A stretch of 49,520 bases of DNA. Source: Planctomycetota bacterium. GTDB taxonomy: Bacteria > Planctomycetota > Phycisphaerae > Phycisphaerales > Phycisphaeraceae. The number at the start of each line of letters is the position of its first letter. Positions within the stretch are counted from its first letter, which is position 1. Shown in pieces: positions 17,662 through 27,270 of this stretch. Under the pieces are notes generated by a model, which was given only the letters and a program-made list of their open reading frames with translations, was not told the DNA's origin and searched no databases. The DNA is taken from positions 1 to 49,520 of the forward strand of contig JAPLMQ010000187.1 in assembly GCA_026386955.1 (NCBI GenBank), in the 5' to 3' direction. A program made the position numbers and the translations under genes.

Positions 17662-20331
17662 TCAAGGCGCTGCGTCAGGCGAGACGTCAGTCGCGGCGTC
17701 AGGCTCCGAAGGCTTCGTGGGTTCGGGCTTGACCACACCATCATCGGCGATCCGGGCGACGGCGGCCAGCGAATCGCCCGACTCGAGGTTGATGACCTTG
17801 ACGCCCTGGGCGCCGCGGCCGGTCTGGCGGACCGAGCCGGCGTTGATGCGCACGATCATCCCGCGGACGGAGATGACCATCAGGTCGTTGGCGGGCTCGA
17901 CGGCGAGGATGCCCACCACGTCGCCGTTGCGGTCGCTGGCGGCGATGTCGCGCCGGCCCTTCCCGCCGCGGCTCTGCACGCGGGTCGTGCCGTCCTCGAT
18001 CTGCACGAGGTACTCGCTGAGCATCGTCCGCTTGCCGAAGCCGTTGGCGGTGACGGTGAGCAGGTCGCGCTTGTCGTCCTGGAGGCAGCGGATGAGCCCG
18101 ACGACCGAGTCGCCCTCGGCCAGGTCGATGCCGCGGACGCCGCCTGCGTTGCGCCCCATCGCGCGGGCGTCCTGCTCCTCGAAGCGGATCGACATGCCCG
18201 AGCGCGTGCCCAGGAGGATGTGGTCGCTGCCGCTGGTCCAGGTGGCGCCGATGAGCGTGTCGTCGTAGCGCATGGCGACGGAGATGATGCCGGCGCGGTT
18301 GACGTTGCGGTAGTCCTGGAGGGCGGTGCGCTTCACGGTCCCGTTCGCGGTGGCGAAGAAGAGGAAGGCCTCCTCGCGCTCAAAGTCGTCGATGGGCATG
18401 AACTCGCAGACGCGCTCCCCCTCCTTGAGCTCCAGGAGGTTGACGATCGCCCGGCCGCGGGTCGTGCGGGCCCCTTCGGGGATCTCGAAGACCTTGATGC
18501 GGAAGACGCGTCCGGTGTTGGTGAAGCAGAGCAGGTCGTCGTGCGTCGAGGCGACGAAGACCTGCTCGGTGAAGTCGCCGTCCTTGTTGTCGGCCCCGAT
18601 GACGCCGCGCCCGCCGCGCCCCTGCACGCGGAACTGGTCGACGGGGGCGCGCTTCACGTAGCCCTGGTGCGTGATCGTGACGGCGACCTGCTCGACGGGC
18701 GTGAGGTCGGCGATGTCGAGGTCGCCCACGGCCTCGGCGATCTGCGTCCGGCGGGCGTCGGCGAAGCGGGCCTTCAGGTCGAGCGTCTCGTCGCGGATGA
18801 TCTTCCGCACGCGCTCGTCGCTGGCGAGGATCGATTCGTACTCCTCGATGAGCCCCATCAGCCGGCTGTATTCGCTCACGAGCTTCTCGATCTCGAGCCC
18901 GACCAACTGGATGAGCTGCAGCCGGCCGATGGCCTCGGCCTGGACGCGCGAGAGGCGGGCGTCGCGCTCGGCTGAGACGGCCTTGAGACGGGCGGGGATG
19001 GTCGGGGCGAAAGGGTGGTCTGCGGGGATGCGGAAGCCGCGGACCATCAACTTCTCGATCGCCTCCTCGCGCGTGCGCGACGAGCGGATCAGGCGGATGA
19101 CCTCGTCCAAGTCGCAGACGGCGTAGATCAGGCCCTCGATGCGGTGGGCCTCCTGCTGCGCCTGGCGGAGGCGGAAGGCGGTGCGACGGCGGACGACGTC
19201 GATGCGGTGGTCGATGTAGAGCCGGATGAGGTCCTTGAGCCCGAGGGTCTGCGGCTGCCCGTTGACCAGGGCGATGTTCATGATGCTGAACGTCGACTGC
19301 AGCGGGGTCATCTGGTAGAGCTGGTTCTCGACGACGTCGGGGTCGGCGTTCTTCTTGAGCTCGATGACCAGGCGCATCCCGCCGCGGTTGGAGGATTCGT
19401 CGACCAGGTCGGCGATGTCGGTGAGGCGCTCCTCCTTCCGGCACTCCACGATCTTGTCGATGATGCCGGAGTTCTTCGAGACCTGGTAGGGGATCTCGGT
19501 GACGACCAGGAGGTTGCGCCCGGTGCGGGTGACCTCGCGCTTGATGCGGGCGCGGACGGTGACCTTGCCGCGGCCCGAGGAGTAGGCGTCGACGATGCCG
19601 CGCCGGCCGCAGATGATGCCGCCGGTGGGGAAGTCGGGCCCGGGGACGTGGCGGATGAGCTCGGGGAGGCTGATGGCGGGGTTGTCGATGCAGGCGACGA
19701 TGGCGTCGCAGATCTCGCCCAGGTTGTGGGGCGCCATCGAGCAGGCCATGCCCACGGCGATGCCGGTCGAGCCGTTGACCAGCAGGTTGGGGAAGCGGGC
19801 GGGGAGGACCTTGGGCTCGTCGACGGACTCGTCGAAGTTGGGCTGCCAGTCGACGGTGTCGAGCTTGAGGTCGTCGAGCATCTCGACGGCGTGGGCGTGG
19901 AGGCGGGCCTCGGTGTAGCGCATGGCCGCGGGCGGGTCGGGGTCGATGGAGCCGAAGTTGCCCTGCTTGTCGATGAGCGGGTAGCGGATCTTCCATTCCT
20001 GGGCGAGGTTGACCAAGGTGGGGTAGATCGCCCCGTCGCCGTGGGGGTGGTACTTCTTCATCGTCTCGCCGACGATGCCGGCGCACTTGGTGTGCTTGCG
20101 CCCCGGGGTGACGTTGAGGTCGAGCATGGCGACGAGGATGCGCCGCTGGCTGGGCTTGAGCCCGTCGCGGACGTCGGGCAGGGCCCGGTCCATGATCGTG
20201 CTCATGGCGTAGGTGAGGTAGCTGTCGGCCAGCTCCTGGTCGATCGCCAGGTCGGTGATGCGCCCGACGGGCGGCGGGCCCTGGGGGTCGTGGGACTCGG
20301 GGGCGGGCGTCTGGTCGGTGGTGTCAGCCAT
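17662..20331 (-). CDS. gyrA: DNA gyrase subunit A
   Basis: This 889-residue protein has the type II topoisomerase breakage-reunion domain with catalytic Tyr139 ([10 protein letters not shown]), then the six-bladed C-terminal domain with the GyrA box QGRGGRG, which separates it from ParC. With GyrB it introduces negative supercoils. The quinolone-resistance region reads [12 protein letters not shown]: the positions equivalent to E. coli Ser83 and Asp87 are Gly100 and Pro104. A 6-bp hairpin (20353-20368) lies in the 5' leader and a TAAAAT on the minus strand (20384-20389) is a possible -10 box. The C-terminal tail is an acidic Pro/Asp-rich extension. Confidence 0.98.
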   Translation of the reverse strand: MADTTDQTPAPESHDPQGPPPVGRITDLAIDQELADSYLTYAMSTIMDRALPDVRDGLKPSQRRILVAMLDLNVTPGRKHTKCAGIVGETMKKYHPHGDGAIYPTLVNLAQEWKIRYPLIDKQGNFGSIDPDPPAAMRYTEARLHAHAVEMLDDLKLDTVDWQPNFDESVDEPKVLPARFPNLLVNGSTGIAVGMACSMAPHNLGEICDAIVACIDNPAISLPELIRHVPGPDFPTGGIICGRRGIVDAYSSGRGKVTVRARIKREVTRTGRNLLVVTEIPYQVSKNSGIIDKIVECRKEERLTDIADLVDESSNRGGMRLVIELKKNADPDVVENQLYQMTPLQSTFSIMNIALVNGQPQTLGLKDLIRLYIDHRIDVVRRRTAFRLRQAQQEAHRIEGLIYAVCDLDEVIRLIRSSRTREEAIEKLMVRGFRIPADHPFAPTIPARLKAVSAERDARLSRVQAEAIGRLQLIQLVGLEIEKLVSEYSRLMGLIEEYESILASDERVRKIIRDETLDLKARFADARRTQIAEAVGDLDIADLTPVEQVAVTITHQGYVKRAPVDQFRVQGRGGRGVIGADNKDGDFTEQVFVASTHDDLLCFTNTGRVFRIKVFEIPEGARTTRGRAIVNLLELKEGERVCEFMPIDDFEREEAFLFFATANGTVKRTALQDYRNVNRAGIISVAMRYDDTLIGATWTSGSDHILLGTRSGMSIRFEEQDARAMGRNAGGVRGIDLAEGDSVVGLIRCLQDDKRDLLTVTANGFGKRTMLSEYLVQIEDGTTRVQSRGGKGRRDIAASDRNGDVVGILAVEPANDLMVISVRGMIVRINAGSVRQTGRGAQGVKVINLESGDSLAAVARIADDGVVKPEPTKPSEPDAATDVSPDAAP

Positions 20332-20628
20332 GAGCTCTTTTCGCTTGTTTTTCCGCTGTTTTCAGCGGTCGGACGGGATGTGGATTTTAGCACAAATCCC
20401 CCGCGAAAGCGACCGGGCGGGAAGGCGATTCCGGGTCGATTTTGGATGTGAAAACGCTTTGGTTTTCGAGCGGCGTGGGGAAGCCTTTCGGGGCGCTGCC
20501 GCGGCTTTCGCGTGATCGCGCGGGGGCCGCTATCATGTCCGGCCTTGTTCGGTCCCCCCGCGGCTCCCCCCGGAGCCCCTCCGCGGGCTCCCCACGATTT
20601 TCACCGGGCTTTTGCCCCTGGCGCGCAC
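20332..20628. promoter_or_regulatory. Divergent gyrA / ychF control region
   Basis: This 297-base gap separates divergent gyrA and ychF. For gyrA, the minus strand shows TAAAAT (20384-20389) about 50 bases from the ATG and a leader hairpin CCGCTG-TTTT-CAGCGG (20353-20368). For ychF, a TATCAT at about 20530-20535 could be a -10 box. Neither has a convincing -35, so these are weak predictions. No gene is seen. Confidence 0.4.
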
Positions 20629-21720
20629 ATGGAAGCTGGCATCGTCGGTCTCCCCAACGTCGGCAAGAGCACGCTCTTCAACGCCCTCACGGCCGCGGGC
20701 GCGCTGGCCGCCAACTACCCCTTCGCCACCATCGAGCCCAACGTCGGCATCGTCGACGTGCCCGACGAACGGCTGGAGACCATCCGCAAGTTCATCCCCA
20801 CCGAGAAGCTCATCCACGCGCAGCTGCGCATCGTCGACATCGCAGGCCTCGTCCGCGGGGCCTCGACGGGCGAGGGCCTGGGCAACAAGTTCCTCTCGCA
20901 CATCCGCGGGGTCGACGCGGTGCTCCACGTCGTGCGCTGCTTCGACGGGACCGACGTCACCCACGTCGAGGGCAGCGTCGACCCGATCCGCGACATCGAG
21001 ACGATCGACACCGAACTGATGCTGGCCGACCTGCAGAGCGTCGACGGGTCGCTCGACAAGGCGCAGCGGACCGCCCGCACGGGCGACAAGGAAGGCAAGG
21101 TCCGCGTCGACGTGCTCACGAAATGCCGCGACCTGCTCGCGGCGGGGAAGCCCGTGCGCGGGCTGACGTTCGACAACCCCGACGCGATGAAGGCCTTCAA
21201 GGGGATGCAGTTGCTCACCGCCAAGTCGGTGCTCTACGTCGCGAACGTCGACGAGAACGACCTGCGGGGCGAGGGGCCGCTGACGCAGAAGGTGCGGGCC
21301 CGGGCGAAGGAGGAGGGCGGGGCGGTGGTGCCGGTCTGCGCGAAGCTCGAGAGCGAGCTGTCGGAGCTGGACGCGAAGGACCGGGCGGAGATGCTCGCGA
21401 GCGTGGGCCTCGAGGAGCCGGCGCTCTCGTCGCTGGCGCGGGCGGCCTACAAGCTGCTGGGCGTGCAGAGCTACTTCACCGCGGGGCCCAAGGAGGTCCG
21501 GGCGTGGACCGTGCCGGTGGGCGCGACGGCTCCGCAGGCGGCGGGCGTGATCCACACCGACTTCGAGCGCGGGTTCATCCGCGCGGAGATCTACGGCGTG
21601 GCCGACCTCGAGCAATACAAGAGCGAGCAGGCGATCAAGGCGGCGGGGAAGATGCGCGTCGAGGGCAAGGGCTACGTGATGCGCGACGGCGACGTCTGCC
21701 ACTTCCTGTTCAACGTCTGA
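20629..21720 (+). CDS. ychF: YchF/OLA1-type ribosome-associated ATPase
   Basis: This 363-residue OBG-family P-loop protein has G1 GLPNVGKST at residues 7-15, the switch [12 protein letters not shown]3 [10 protein letters not shown], and the G4 site NVDE in place of NKxD, which is why YchF prefers ATP. The C-terminal TGS domain ends in [10 protein letters not shown]. It is the usual length. YchF binds the ribosome and is linked to stress and translation control. The start ATG has no strong ribosome site, but the G1 motif leaves no alternative. It is converging with the minus-strand gene at 21808; a long palindrome lies between. Confidence 0.97.
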   Translation: MEAGIVGLPNVGKSTLFNALTAAGALAANYPFATIEPNVGIVDVPDERLETIRKFIPTEKLIHAQLRIVDIAGLVRGASTGEGLGNKFLSHIRGVDAVLHVVRCFDGTDVTHVEGSVDPIRDIETIDTELMLADLQSVDGSLDKAQRTARTGDKEGKVRVDVLTKCRDLLAAGKPVRGLTFDNPDAMKAFKGMQLLTAKSVLYVANVDENDLRGEGPLTQKVRARAKEEGGAVVPVCAKLESELSELDAKDRAEMLASVGLEEPALSSLARAAYKLLGVQSYFTAGPKEVRAWTVPVGATAPQAAGVIHTDFERGFIRAEIYGVADLEQYKSEQAIKAAGKMRVEGKGYVMRDGDVCHFLFNV

Positions 21721-21754
21721 GGTTCGACGCGAGTTGTGTCGCGCGGAGTCATTG

Positions 21755-21782
21755 AGGATGGGCAACTTAAGTTGCCCATCCT
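21755..21782. repeat. 28-bp perfect palindrome (family D, copy 2)
   Basis: Arms AGGATGGGCAACTT and AAGTTGCCCATCCT form a perfect 14-bp stem, 35 bases after the ychF stop and 25 bases before the end of the converging gene. It could act as a bidirectional terminator for the two converging genes, though there is no T-run. It aligns with the palindrome at 6309-6330, with paired changes in the stem, pointing to a dispersed REP family. Confidence 0.75.
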
Positions 21783-21807
21783 TGCGGTGACGTTGTCATT
21801 GGTCGCT

Positions 21808-24246
21808 TCAAGGCTGCGTCGCGGCGGGCGGCTCAGGCGCGGGCGCCGGCTGCGTCTGCGCCCCGGCCGCCATCGCCGCGGCGCGGGCGGCGGCGACGGT
21901 GGCGAAGGAGATGGAGTTCGCGGGGTTCGGCGCGGCGTTGCCCAGCGCCATCAGCACGCCGTTGATCACCAGTTGCCTGCTCGACTCGGGGCTGTACCCG
22001 AAGATGTTCCAGTGGTCGAGGCCCGCGAGGCCGCAGGTGAGGTCCTCGCCGGAGTAGACCACGGCGGGGCGGCCGTTGAGCTCCACGGCCTGGAGCCGGG
22101 CGGAGTTGATCGGGCCCATCTCGCGCAGGGCGAAGAGGCGGTATTTCACGTGGTGGTTGTCGAACCCGCCGGGCAGGCCCTTGCCCGAGAGGATGGGGTT
22201 GTCGCCGCTGAGCGGGGCGGGAATGATGTTGGGGACGATCTTGGAGTAGAAGGCGAGCGAGTTCTTGTGCGAGGCCGCGTTGCCGCCCGCGGAGTCGATC
22301 CAGAGCGTGCCGCCGGCCTCGACCCACTTGCGGATGGAGGCGGCCTCGGCGTCGGAGAGCGTGCCGTCGCCCAGCGTGGTGAGGAAGGCGATCTTGTGCT
22401 GCGAGAGCTCCGAGGGGGCGACGGTGGCGACCTGCAGGTCGACGTCGAACTTGTTGGCCAGGTGGGCCGAGAGCTGCTGCAGGGCGTAGGGCTCGGGGTC
22501 GAAGTTGCCGTTGTGCTTGATGCGGGCGCAGAGGATGCTGCGCGAGGGCGTGCCGGGCTTCTTGACGGCGAACTGCGTCTCGAGCCGGCCGCGGCGGGGG
22601 TTCATGCCGGTGGCGTAGAGGTAGATGTTGGAGAGGGCGGTGAAGCCCTCGCCCTTGGCGACGTCGTTGACCTGCAGGCTGCGCCCGATGTCGTTCTGGA
22701 AGATGACCATCAGCGGGCGGATGCCGTTGTGGGCGACCTCAAGCACGTTGTTGAAGCGGACGTGCTGGTGGAGGTTGTAGAAGTCGTAGAAGGGATGGCC
22801 GGGGTTGCAGACGATCAGCCCGCCCGCCATCACGTATTCGCGGAGGTTGAGGATCTCCTTCTCGGAGAGGACGGGCACGCCGTTGGTCGCCATGTAGAGC
22901 ACGGGGCTCTCGAGCATGGCGTAGACCGGCTCGGTGGGGCGGACGATCTGCCAGGTGGTGTTCACCTCGTAGGTGTCGCTGGCGTAGTCGGCGAAGTTCC
23001 AGATGTCGTTGGGGCGGTTGTGCCAGGCGTCGTCGGTGACCTGTCCGTCGCGGCTGGCCTTGAAGCGGATCTTGCCCACGCAGACGGGCTGCTGGTTGGC
23101 CTTCGAGAGGTAGAGCAGCGCGAAGCCGGTGGAGAGGAGGGCTCCCTTGTCGCCCTGCCAGAGGCCGTCGGGCTGCTGCTCGTTGAGGATGCGGGCGGGG
23201 ACGTCGCGGAACCAGTCGACGGGGTTGAACGAGCGGTAGCCGGTCGCCTCGCCGACGCGCTGGACGGTCCACATGTAGTAGTAGCGGTCGGCGGCCTCGT
23301 CCTTGTCGTCGAGGGAGAAGTTCTCGTCGAGCCAGCGGATGCCCTTGCGGAGCTGCGGGGAGACGTTGTCCTGCTTGGGGTCGACGCGGCTGGGGCCGTA
23401 GAGGAATCGCTCGGTGAGGCAGAGGGTCGCCACGCCGCCCGCGGTCATCGGGCCCGAGATGCGGCTGTAGAAGGTGGGCGTTCCGGCGGCGACGGCCTTG
23501 GCGAAGGAGTAGACGCCCCAGCCCGCGGCGGCCTCGCCCGCGGTCTTCTGCTGGGCCTCGCGCCAGTACTTGTCGATCTTCTGCCAGGTCTTGCCGTCGA
23601 TGGAGTAGCCCGAGCGCTGGGCGGCCCAGAGGCCCAGGACGCCGTACTGCCCGTTGGCGTTGTCGCCCAGGCTGCTGACGTTGGGCACGCCCGCCCAGGA
23701 TTCGGAGAAGTTGCCTTCGACGGTCAACGCCGCGGAGAGCCAGACGCCGTCGCGGTTGACCCAGGGGAACCAGCGCTGGCTGGGGAGCTGGTTGAGCATG
23801 GTGGCGCGGATGGCGCGGTCGTAGGTGTAGGAGGAGTCGCTGGTGAGCACCCAGTTGAGCCGGCGGTAGAGCGAGGGGTTCTGGTAGCTCTCGCCCGCGG
23901 CCAACAGCGCCCAGCAAGCCAGCGAATGGTTGCCCGAGGCGTTGCGGGCGCCTTGGTTGAAGGTGTGGAAGGCGTCGGCGGAGAGGAAGGTGTAGGTCGG
24001 CTCGAGGCGGTAGAGGCCCTGGACGCCCTTGGCGACGGCGGCGGAGATCACCTTGTAGTCGAGGTCGGAGGGGCGGATCGGCGCCGGGCCGGGCGGGGCG
24101 GCGGGGGCTGCGGGCGTGGCGGCGGCGCTCCCTGCAGGCGCCTGTCCCCGCGCGACGGCGGAGAAGGCGAGCAGCATGGCCACGGCGACGAAGGCACACC
24201 CGGCGCGGAGCAGGCGGGCGTCTGGCTTGGGGAGCATCCTCTTCAT
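21808..24246 (-). CDS. Secreted toroid protein with C-terminal DUF4159-like domain
   Basis: This 812-residue protein has a signal peptide at its N-terminus (hydrophobic LLRAGCAFVAVAMLLAFSA) and an Ala/Pro linker. Residues about 60-400 are a terpenoid-cyclase-like alpha-alpha toroid (YRLEPTYTFLSADAFHTF, QQPDGLWQGDKGALLSTGFA). The C-terminal half has two GATase-like modules of the DUF4159 type (SPVLYMATNGVPVLSEKEI, VMAGGLIVCNPGHPFYDFYN; then HKIAFLTTLGDGTLSDAE and WVEAGGTLWIDSAGG). The start at 24246 directly precedes the signal. It is the last gene after pyrH, frr and an unknown secreted protein. It combines, in one chain, folds that are separate proteins in the 193-13454 operon. Function unknown; probably periplasmic. 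Confidence 0.82.
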   Translation of the reverse strand: MKRMLPKPDARLLRAGCAFVAVAMLLAFSAVARGQAPAGSAAATPAAPAAPPGPAPIRPSDLDYKVISAAVAKGVQGLYRLEPTYTFLSADAFHTFNQGARNASGNHSLACWALLAAGESYQNPSLYRRLNWVLTSDSSYTYDRAIRATMLNQLPSQRWFPWVNRDGVWLSAALTVEGNFSESWAGVPNVSSLGDNANGQYGVLGLWAAQRSGYSIDGKTWQKIDKYWREAQQKTAGEAAAGWGVYSFAKAVAAGTPTFYSRISGPMTAGGVATLCLTERFLYGPSRVDPKQDNVSPQLRKGIRWLDENFSLDDKDEAADRYYYMWTVQRVGEATGYRSFNPVDWFRDVPARILNEQQPDGLWQGDKGALLSTGFALLYLSKANQQPVCVGKIRFKASRDGQVTDDAWHNRPNDIWNFADYASDTYEVNTTWQIVRPTEPVYAMLESPVLYMATNGVPVLSEKEILNLREYVMAGGLIVCNPGHPFYDFYNLHQHVRFNNVLEVAHNGIRPLMVIFQNDIGRSLQVNDVAKGEGFTALSNIYLYATGMNPRRGRLETQFAVKKPGTPSRSILCARIKHNGNFDPEPYALQQLSAHLANKFDVDLQVATVAPSELSQHKIAFLTTLGDGTLSDAEAASIRKWVEAGGTLWIDSAGGNAASHKNSLAFYSKIVPNIIPAPLSGDNPILSGKGLPGGFDNHHVKYRLFALREMGPINSARLQAVELNGRPAVVYSGEDLTCGLAGLDHWNIFGYSPESSRQLVINGVLMALGNAAPNPANSISFATVAAARAAAMAAGAQTQPAPAPEPPAATQP

Positions 24247-24350
24247 CGTCCGGGCGCCTCGGGGCTTGGTCTGGGTCTGGGGCTGGGTGGAATTCGTCGC
24301 TGCTGCGCTTGGCTCGGCACGTAGTCCAGTGCGTGATTCAGGTGCGTGGT

Positions 24351-25481
24351 TCAGTGCCGGAACCGGCTGGCCTTGGGCTCGTCCGCCGCCTTGGCGTCGA
24401 TGAACCCGCCGCCGTCCTTGAGCATGTAGATCAGGTGGAACGAGTATTGGGCGAAGTTGCGGGTCTGCCCGCCGTAGCTGACGTATTCGTCCGCGGCGCG
24501 GGCCGTGCCCTCGAGGATGTTGCTCATCTCGTTGAGCGTCGGCTGGTCGTAGGCGTTGAGCGCCTTGTCGAACGCCGCGAGGTAGACGTAGGCGAGCAGG
24601 TCGAAGCCGATCCCGCTCTTGCCCTTCACTTGCCGGTCGATCTCGTTCATCACCAGCTTGGCGATGTTCGGGTCGCCCGTGAGGAGCAGGGCGTAGATCA
24701 GCTCGCCGCGGTATTCGCGGATGTAGTAGTTCACGGCGCCGATGCGGCTGTTCCAGGCTTGGGCCGCCTTGTCGATGACGATGTGGAACTTGTCGCGGAG
24801 CTTGGCGGCCTCCTCGAGGTTCGCCTGGGTCTTGGCGGCGGTGGCGGCGTCCATGTACTTGTACGACTCGGGCGGGCCGACCTGCCTCTGGAAGGGCGGG
24901 TAGCCCACGGTGCGCAGGCCGCTGTTGGCGAGCGAGAAGTACTTGCTGGCGATCTCCGGCGGCTCGTAGTGGTGGTCGGGTCGGCCCGCGGCGGCGAGCG
25001 GGCCGGGCATCATCTTGATGAGCTGGACCAGCCGCGAGCCGGTCGCCCGGCGGTCGGCGGGGGCGGCCTTCTTCACCACCGCCATCAAGTGCCAGCGGAT
25101 GTAGGTGTCGCGGAACTCGTTGCCGGTGAAGTTCTGGATCATCCGGTCGAGCGTGTCGATCGCCATGTCCGGCCCCCAGGTGGAGAGGACCGGATGCGGA
25201 CGGCTGAAGGTCAGCCGGGGGTTCTCGTTCTTGAAGTCGTCGAGCGACTGGGCCTCCTGCACGAGGACCTCGATGGCCTTGGAGATGCGGGTGGCCCGCT
25301 CCGTGCGTGCGATGGAATCGGCGGGGCGGCTGGTGGCGGGCCTGGTGGTGGGTTGGGTGGCGGCGCTGCCTGGCGAGGCCGCGTCCTGGGCCAACGCCGC
25401 GCAGGGCGCAGCCACGACCGCCGCCCATGCCGCGGCCAGCAGCAATCCGCCGATGATCCGTTTTCCGATCGTCCTGCCCAT
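24351..25481 (-). CDS. Secreted protein of unknown function
   Basis: This 376-residue protein has a clear signal peptide (IIGGLLLAAAWAAVVAAP) followed by a Thr/Pro/Ala-rich linker and a mainly helical body. I do not recognise the family. Visible features are a region rich in Tyr and Arg (NYYIREYRGELIYALLL) and a second helix pair (FDLLAYVYLAAFDKAL) that could be degenerate TPR or toroid-like repeats. The C-terminus is charged (DEPKASRFRH). It lies 77 bases after frr and 104 bases before the toroid/DUF4159 gene, all on the minus strand, so it probably works with the latter in the periplasm. Confidence 0.68.
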   Translation of the reverse strand: MGRTIGKRIIGGLLLAAAWAAVVAAPCAALAQDAASPGSAATQPTTRPATSRPADSIARTERATRISKAIEVLVQEAQSLDDFKNENPRLTFSRPHPVLSTWGPDMAIDTLDRMIQNFTGNEFRDTYIRWHLMAVVKKAAPADRRATGSRLVQLIKMMPGPLAAAGRPDHHYEPPEIASKYFSLANSGLRTVGYPPFQRQVGPPESYKYMDAATAAKTQANLEEAAKLRDKFHIVIDKAAQAWNSRIGAVNYYIREYRGELIYALLLTGDPNIAKLVMNEIDRQVKGKSGIGFDLLAYVYLAAFDKALNAYDQPTLNEMSNILEGTARAADEYVSYGGQTRNFAQYSFHLIYMLKDGGGFIDAKAADEPKASRFRH

Positions 25482-25558
25482 CGCCGAATCTCCAACAGCT
25501 TCTTCGTCCCCCCGGTCCCCCGGTCCCCCGGCTGCGCGTGCGCGGCGGGGAAATGGAG

Positions 25559-26125
25559 TCAGATCTCCATGATTTCCTTGGTCTTCGCGGCGACCATCTC
25601 GTCCACCTTCGCCTCGTATTTCTTGAGCAGCTCTTGGACGTCTTCCTTCCCGCGCTTGACGTCGTCCTCGCTGACCTTCTGCGTCTTGTCCTTCTCGGCG
25701 GCCTCGATGTGCTTGTTCGCGTCCCGGCGGGCGTTGCGGATCGTCACCCGCGCCTCCTCGCCCTTGTGCTTCAGCGACGTCACCAACTGCGTGCGCCGGT
25801 CGCCCGAGAGCGACGGGAGCGACAGGCGGATCTGCTTGCCCTCGCCCACGGGGTTGAGCCCCAGGCCGGCCGACTGGATCGCCTTGATGATCGCCTGCAC
25901 GGTGCTCGCGTCGAAGGGCTTGATGAGCAACTGCGACGGCTCGGGCACCGAGACGTGGGCGATCGACCGCAGGTCGGTCATGGAACCGTAGTAGTCCACC
26001 TTGACGAACTCAACCAGCCCGGTCGAGGCCCGCCCGGTGCGCATCCCGCGCATCTCCGAACGGAGGTACTCGACGGCCTTCTCCATGGCCTCTTCCGCGC
26101 CGAACAGGACTTCATCGATCTGCAT
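25559..26125 (-). CDS. frr: Ribosome recycling factor
   Basis: This 188-residue protein matches RRF over its length: AMEKAVEYLRSEMRGMRTGRAS, then LLIKPFDASTVQAI, LPSLSGDRRTQLV and RVTIRNARRDAN. RRF, with EF-G, splits the 70S ribosome after termination. ATG 26125 is preceded by GGAG, seven to eight bases away, and the protein length fits the family (about 185). It follows pyrH by 110 bases, the common bacterial order. Confidence 0.97.
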   Translation of the reverse strand: MQIDEVLFGAEEAMEKAVEYLRSEMRGMRTGRASTGLVEFVKVDYYGSMTDLRSIAHVSVPEPSQLLIKPFDASTVQAIIKAIQSAGLGLNPVGEGKQIRLSLPSLSGDRRTQLVTSLKHKGEEARVTIRNARRDANKHIEAAEKDKTQKVSEDDVKRGKEDVQELLKKYEAKVDEMVAAKTKEIMEI

Positions 26126-26235
26126 GATCCGCTCCAGATTCGCGATGCCTCGCACGTCCGCGCCGCATTGGGATTGCGCCAGCTCCGGCGCTTCGGACGC
26201 TTCGCCCCGGGGAAGGCAGGAAAAGCCGTCACCCG

Positions 26236-26967
26236 TCAGCCGGCGACCACGCGCGTCCCATGAGGGACGCCGCGGACGACCTCGACGATGTGCCCGGGAT
26301 GCTTCATGTTGAACACCACGATCGGCAGGTTCCGCTCCATGCAGAGGCTGAAGGCGGTGAGGTCCATCACCTTGAGCTGCTTGTCCAGGGCCGTCCTGTA
26401 GGAGACGGTCTCGTAGCGGACCGCGTCCTTGTGCTTCATCGGGTCCTTGTCGTAGATCCCGTCGACCTTCGTGCCCTTGAGCAGGACGTCGGCCTCGATC
26501 TCGGTCGCCCTCAGCGCGGCGGCGGTGTCGGTGGTGAAGAACGGGTTGCCGGTCCCCGCGACGAAGATCACCACGCGGCCTTTTTCCAGGTGCCGGATCG
26601 CGCGCCCGCGGATGAACGTCTCCGCCACCGAAGGCAGGTTCAGGGCGCTGAGCACCCGCGCCTGCGTGCCGATCTTCTCGAGCATCTCCTTGAGCGCCAG
26701 CCCGTTGATGGCGGTGCCCATCATGCCCATGTAGTCGGCCGTCGCCTGGGCGATGTGCCCCTGCTCGGCGAGCTTCGCCCCGCGGATGATGTTGCCGCCG
26801 CCGACGACCACCGCGAGCTGCACGCCCTGCTTGGCGGCCGCGGCGACCTCGCCGGCGATGCCCTGCAACTCCTCGCCGTCGATGCCGAACCCGCCTGGCT
26901 TGCAGAAGGCCTCCCCGCTGATCTTGAGCAACACGCGGCGATAGGGGGGCACGGTGGGCGTGGTCAT
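26236..26967 (-). CDS. pyrH: Uridylate kinase (UMP kinase)
   Basis: This 243-residue amino-acid-kinase-fold protein has VLLKISGEAF, the glycine loop VVVGGGNIIRG, the family segment ADYMGMMGTAINGLAL, and FVAGTGNPFFTTDTAAALRA; these are diagnostic of bacterial PyrH. It phosphorylates UMP to UDP using ATP, forms hexamers and is cytosolic. It lies upstream of frr as in most bacteria, but rpsB and tsf are not beside it; instead element C and a YacP-like gene are upstream. Confidence 0.97.
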   Translation of the reverse strand: MTTPTVPPYRRVLLKISGEAFCKPGGFGIDGEELQGIAGEVAAAAKQGVQLAVVVGGGNIIRGAKLAEQGHIAQATADYMGMMGTAINGLALKEMLEKIGTQARVLSALNLPSVAETFIRGRAIRHLEKGRVVIFVAGTGNPFFTTDTAAALRATEIEADVLLKGTKVDGIYDKDPMKHKDAVRYETVSYRTALDKQLKVMDLTAFSLCMERNLPIVVFNMKHPGHIVEVVRGVPHGTRVVAG

Positions 26968-27080
26968 GGGCGATGAAACCTGAATCGAGGAAAAGAGGCT
27001 CGAAAAACGGGTGAGCCCGAAGTCCGCCCATTTGACGGCAACCCGCGGTGAACGTCAAGTTTTCCGGGGAGCGCCGGGCA

Positions 27081-27264
27081 TTGTTAGCCGGAAGCGCAAG
27101 CGACGGGACGGGGGTCTTCCAAACCACAGCCCGGATGTGTTCCAACTCGATCGCTCAGTCATCAATCAATCCGGTCCCCCCATGTCAGGTCGACGCTCGC
27201 ATATCCCCATCGCGGAAGTGATTTGATCGACCCCTGTCCCGTCGCTTGCGCTTCCGGCTAACAA
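27081..27264. repeat. REPIN/MITE-like element C
   Basis: The ends 27081-27116 and 27229-27264 are inverted copies matching at 35 of 36 positions (outer bases TTGTTAGCCGGAAGCG). The 112-base centre has no gene. The right end lies 6 bases from the stop codon of the YacP-like gene, and the left end is 113 bases upstream of the pyrH start, so it may influence both. No transposase is encoded. The sequence is unrelated to elements A and B. Confidence 0.85.
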
Positions 27265-27270
27265 AGGCCC

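Noticed and set aside
16978..18975. A 665-codon plus-strand frame over gyrA
   Set aside because: It lies opposite gyrA and has the same biased composition. gyrA has full-length family motifs.
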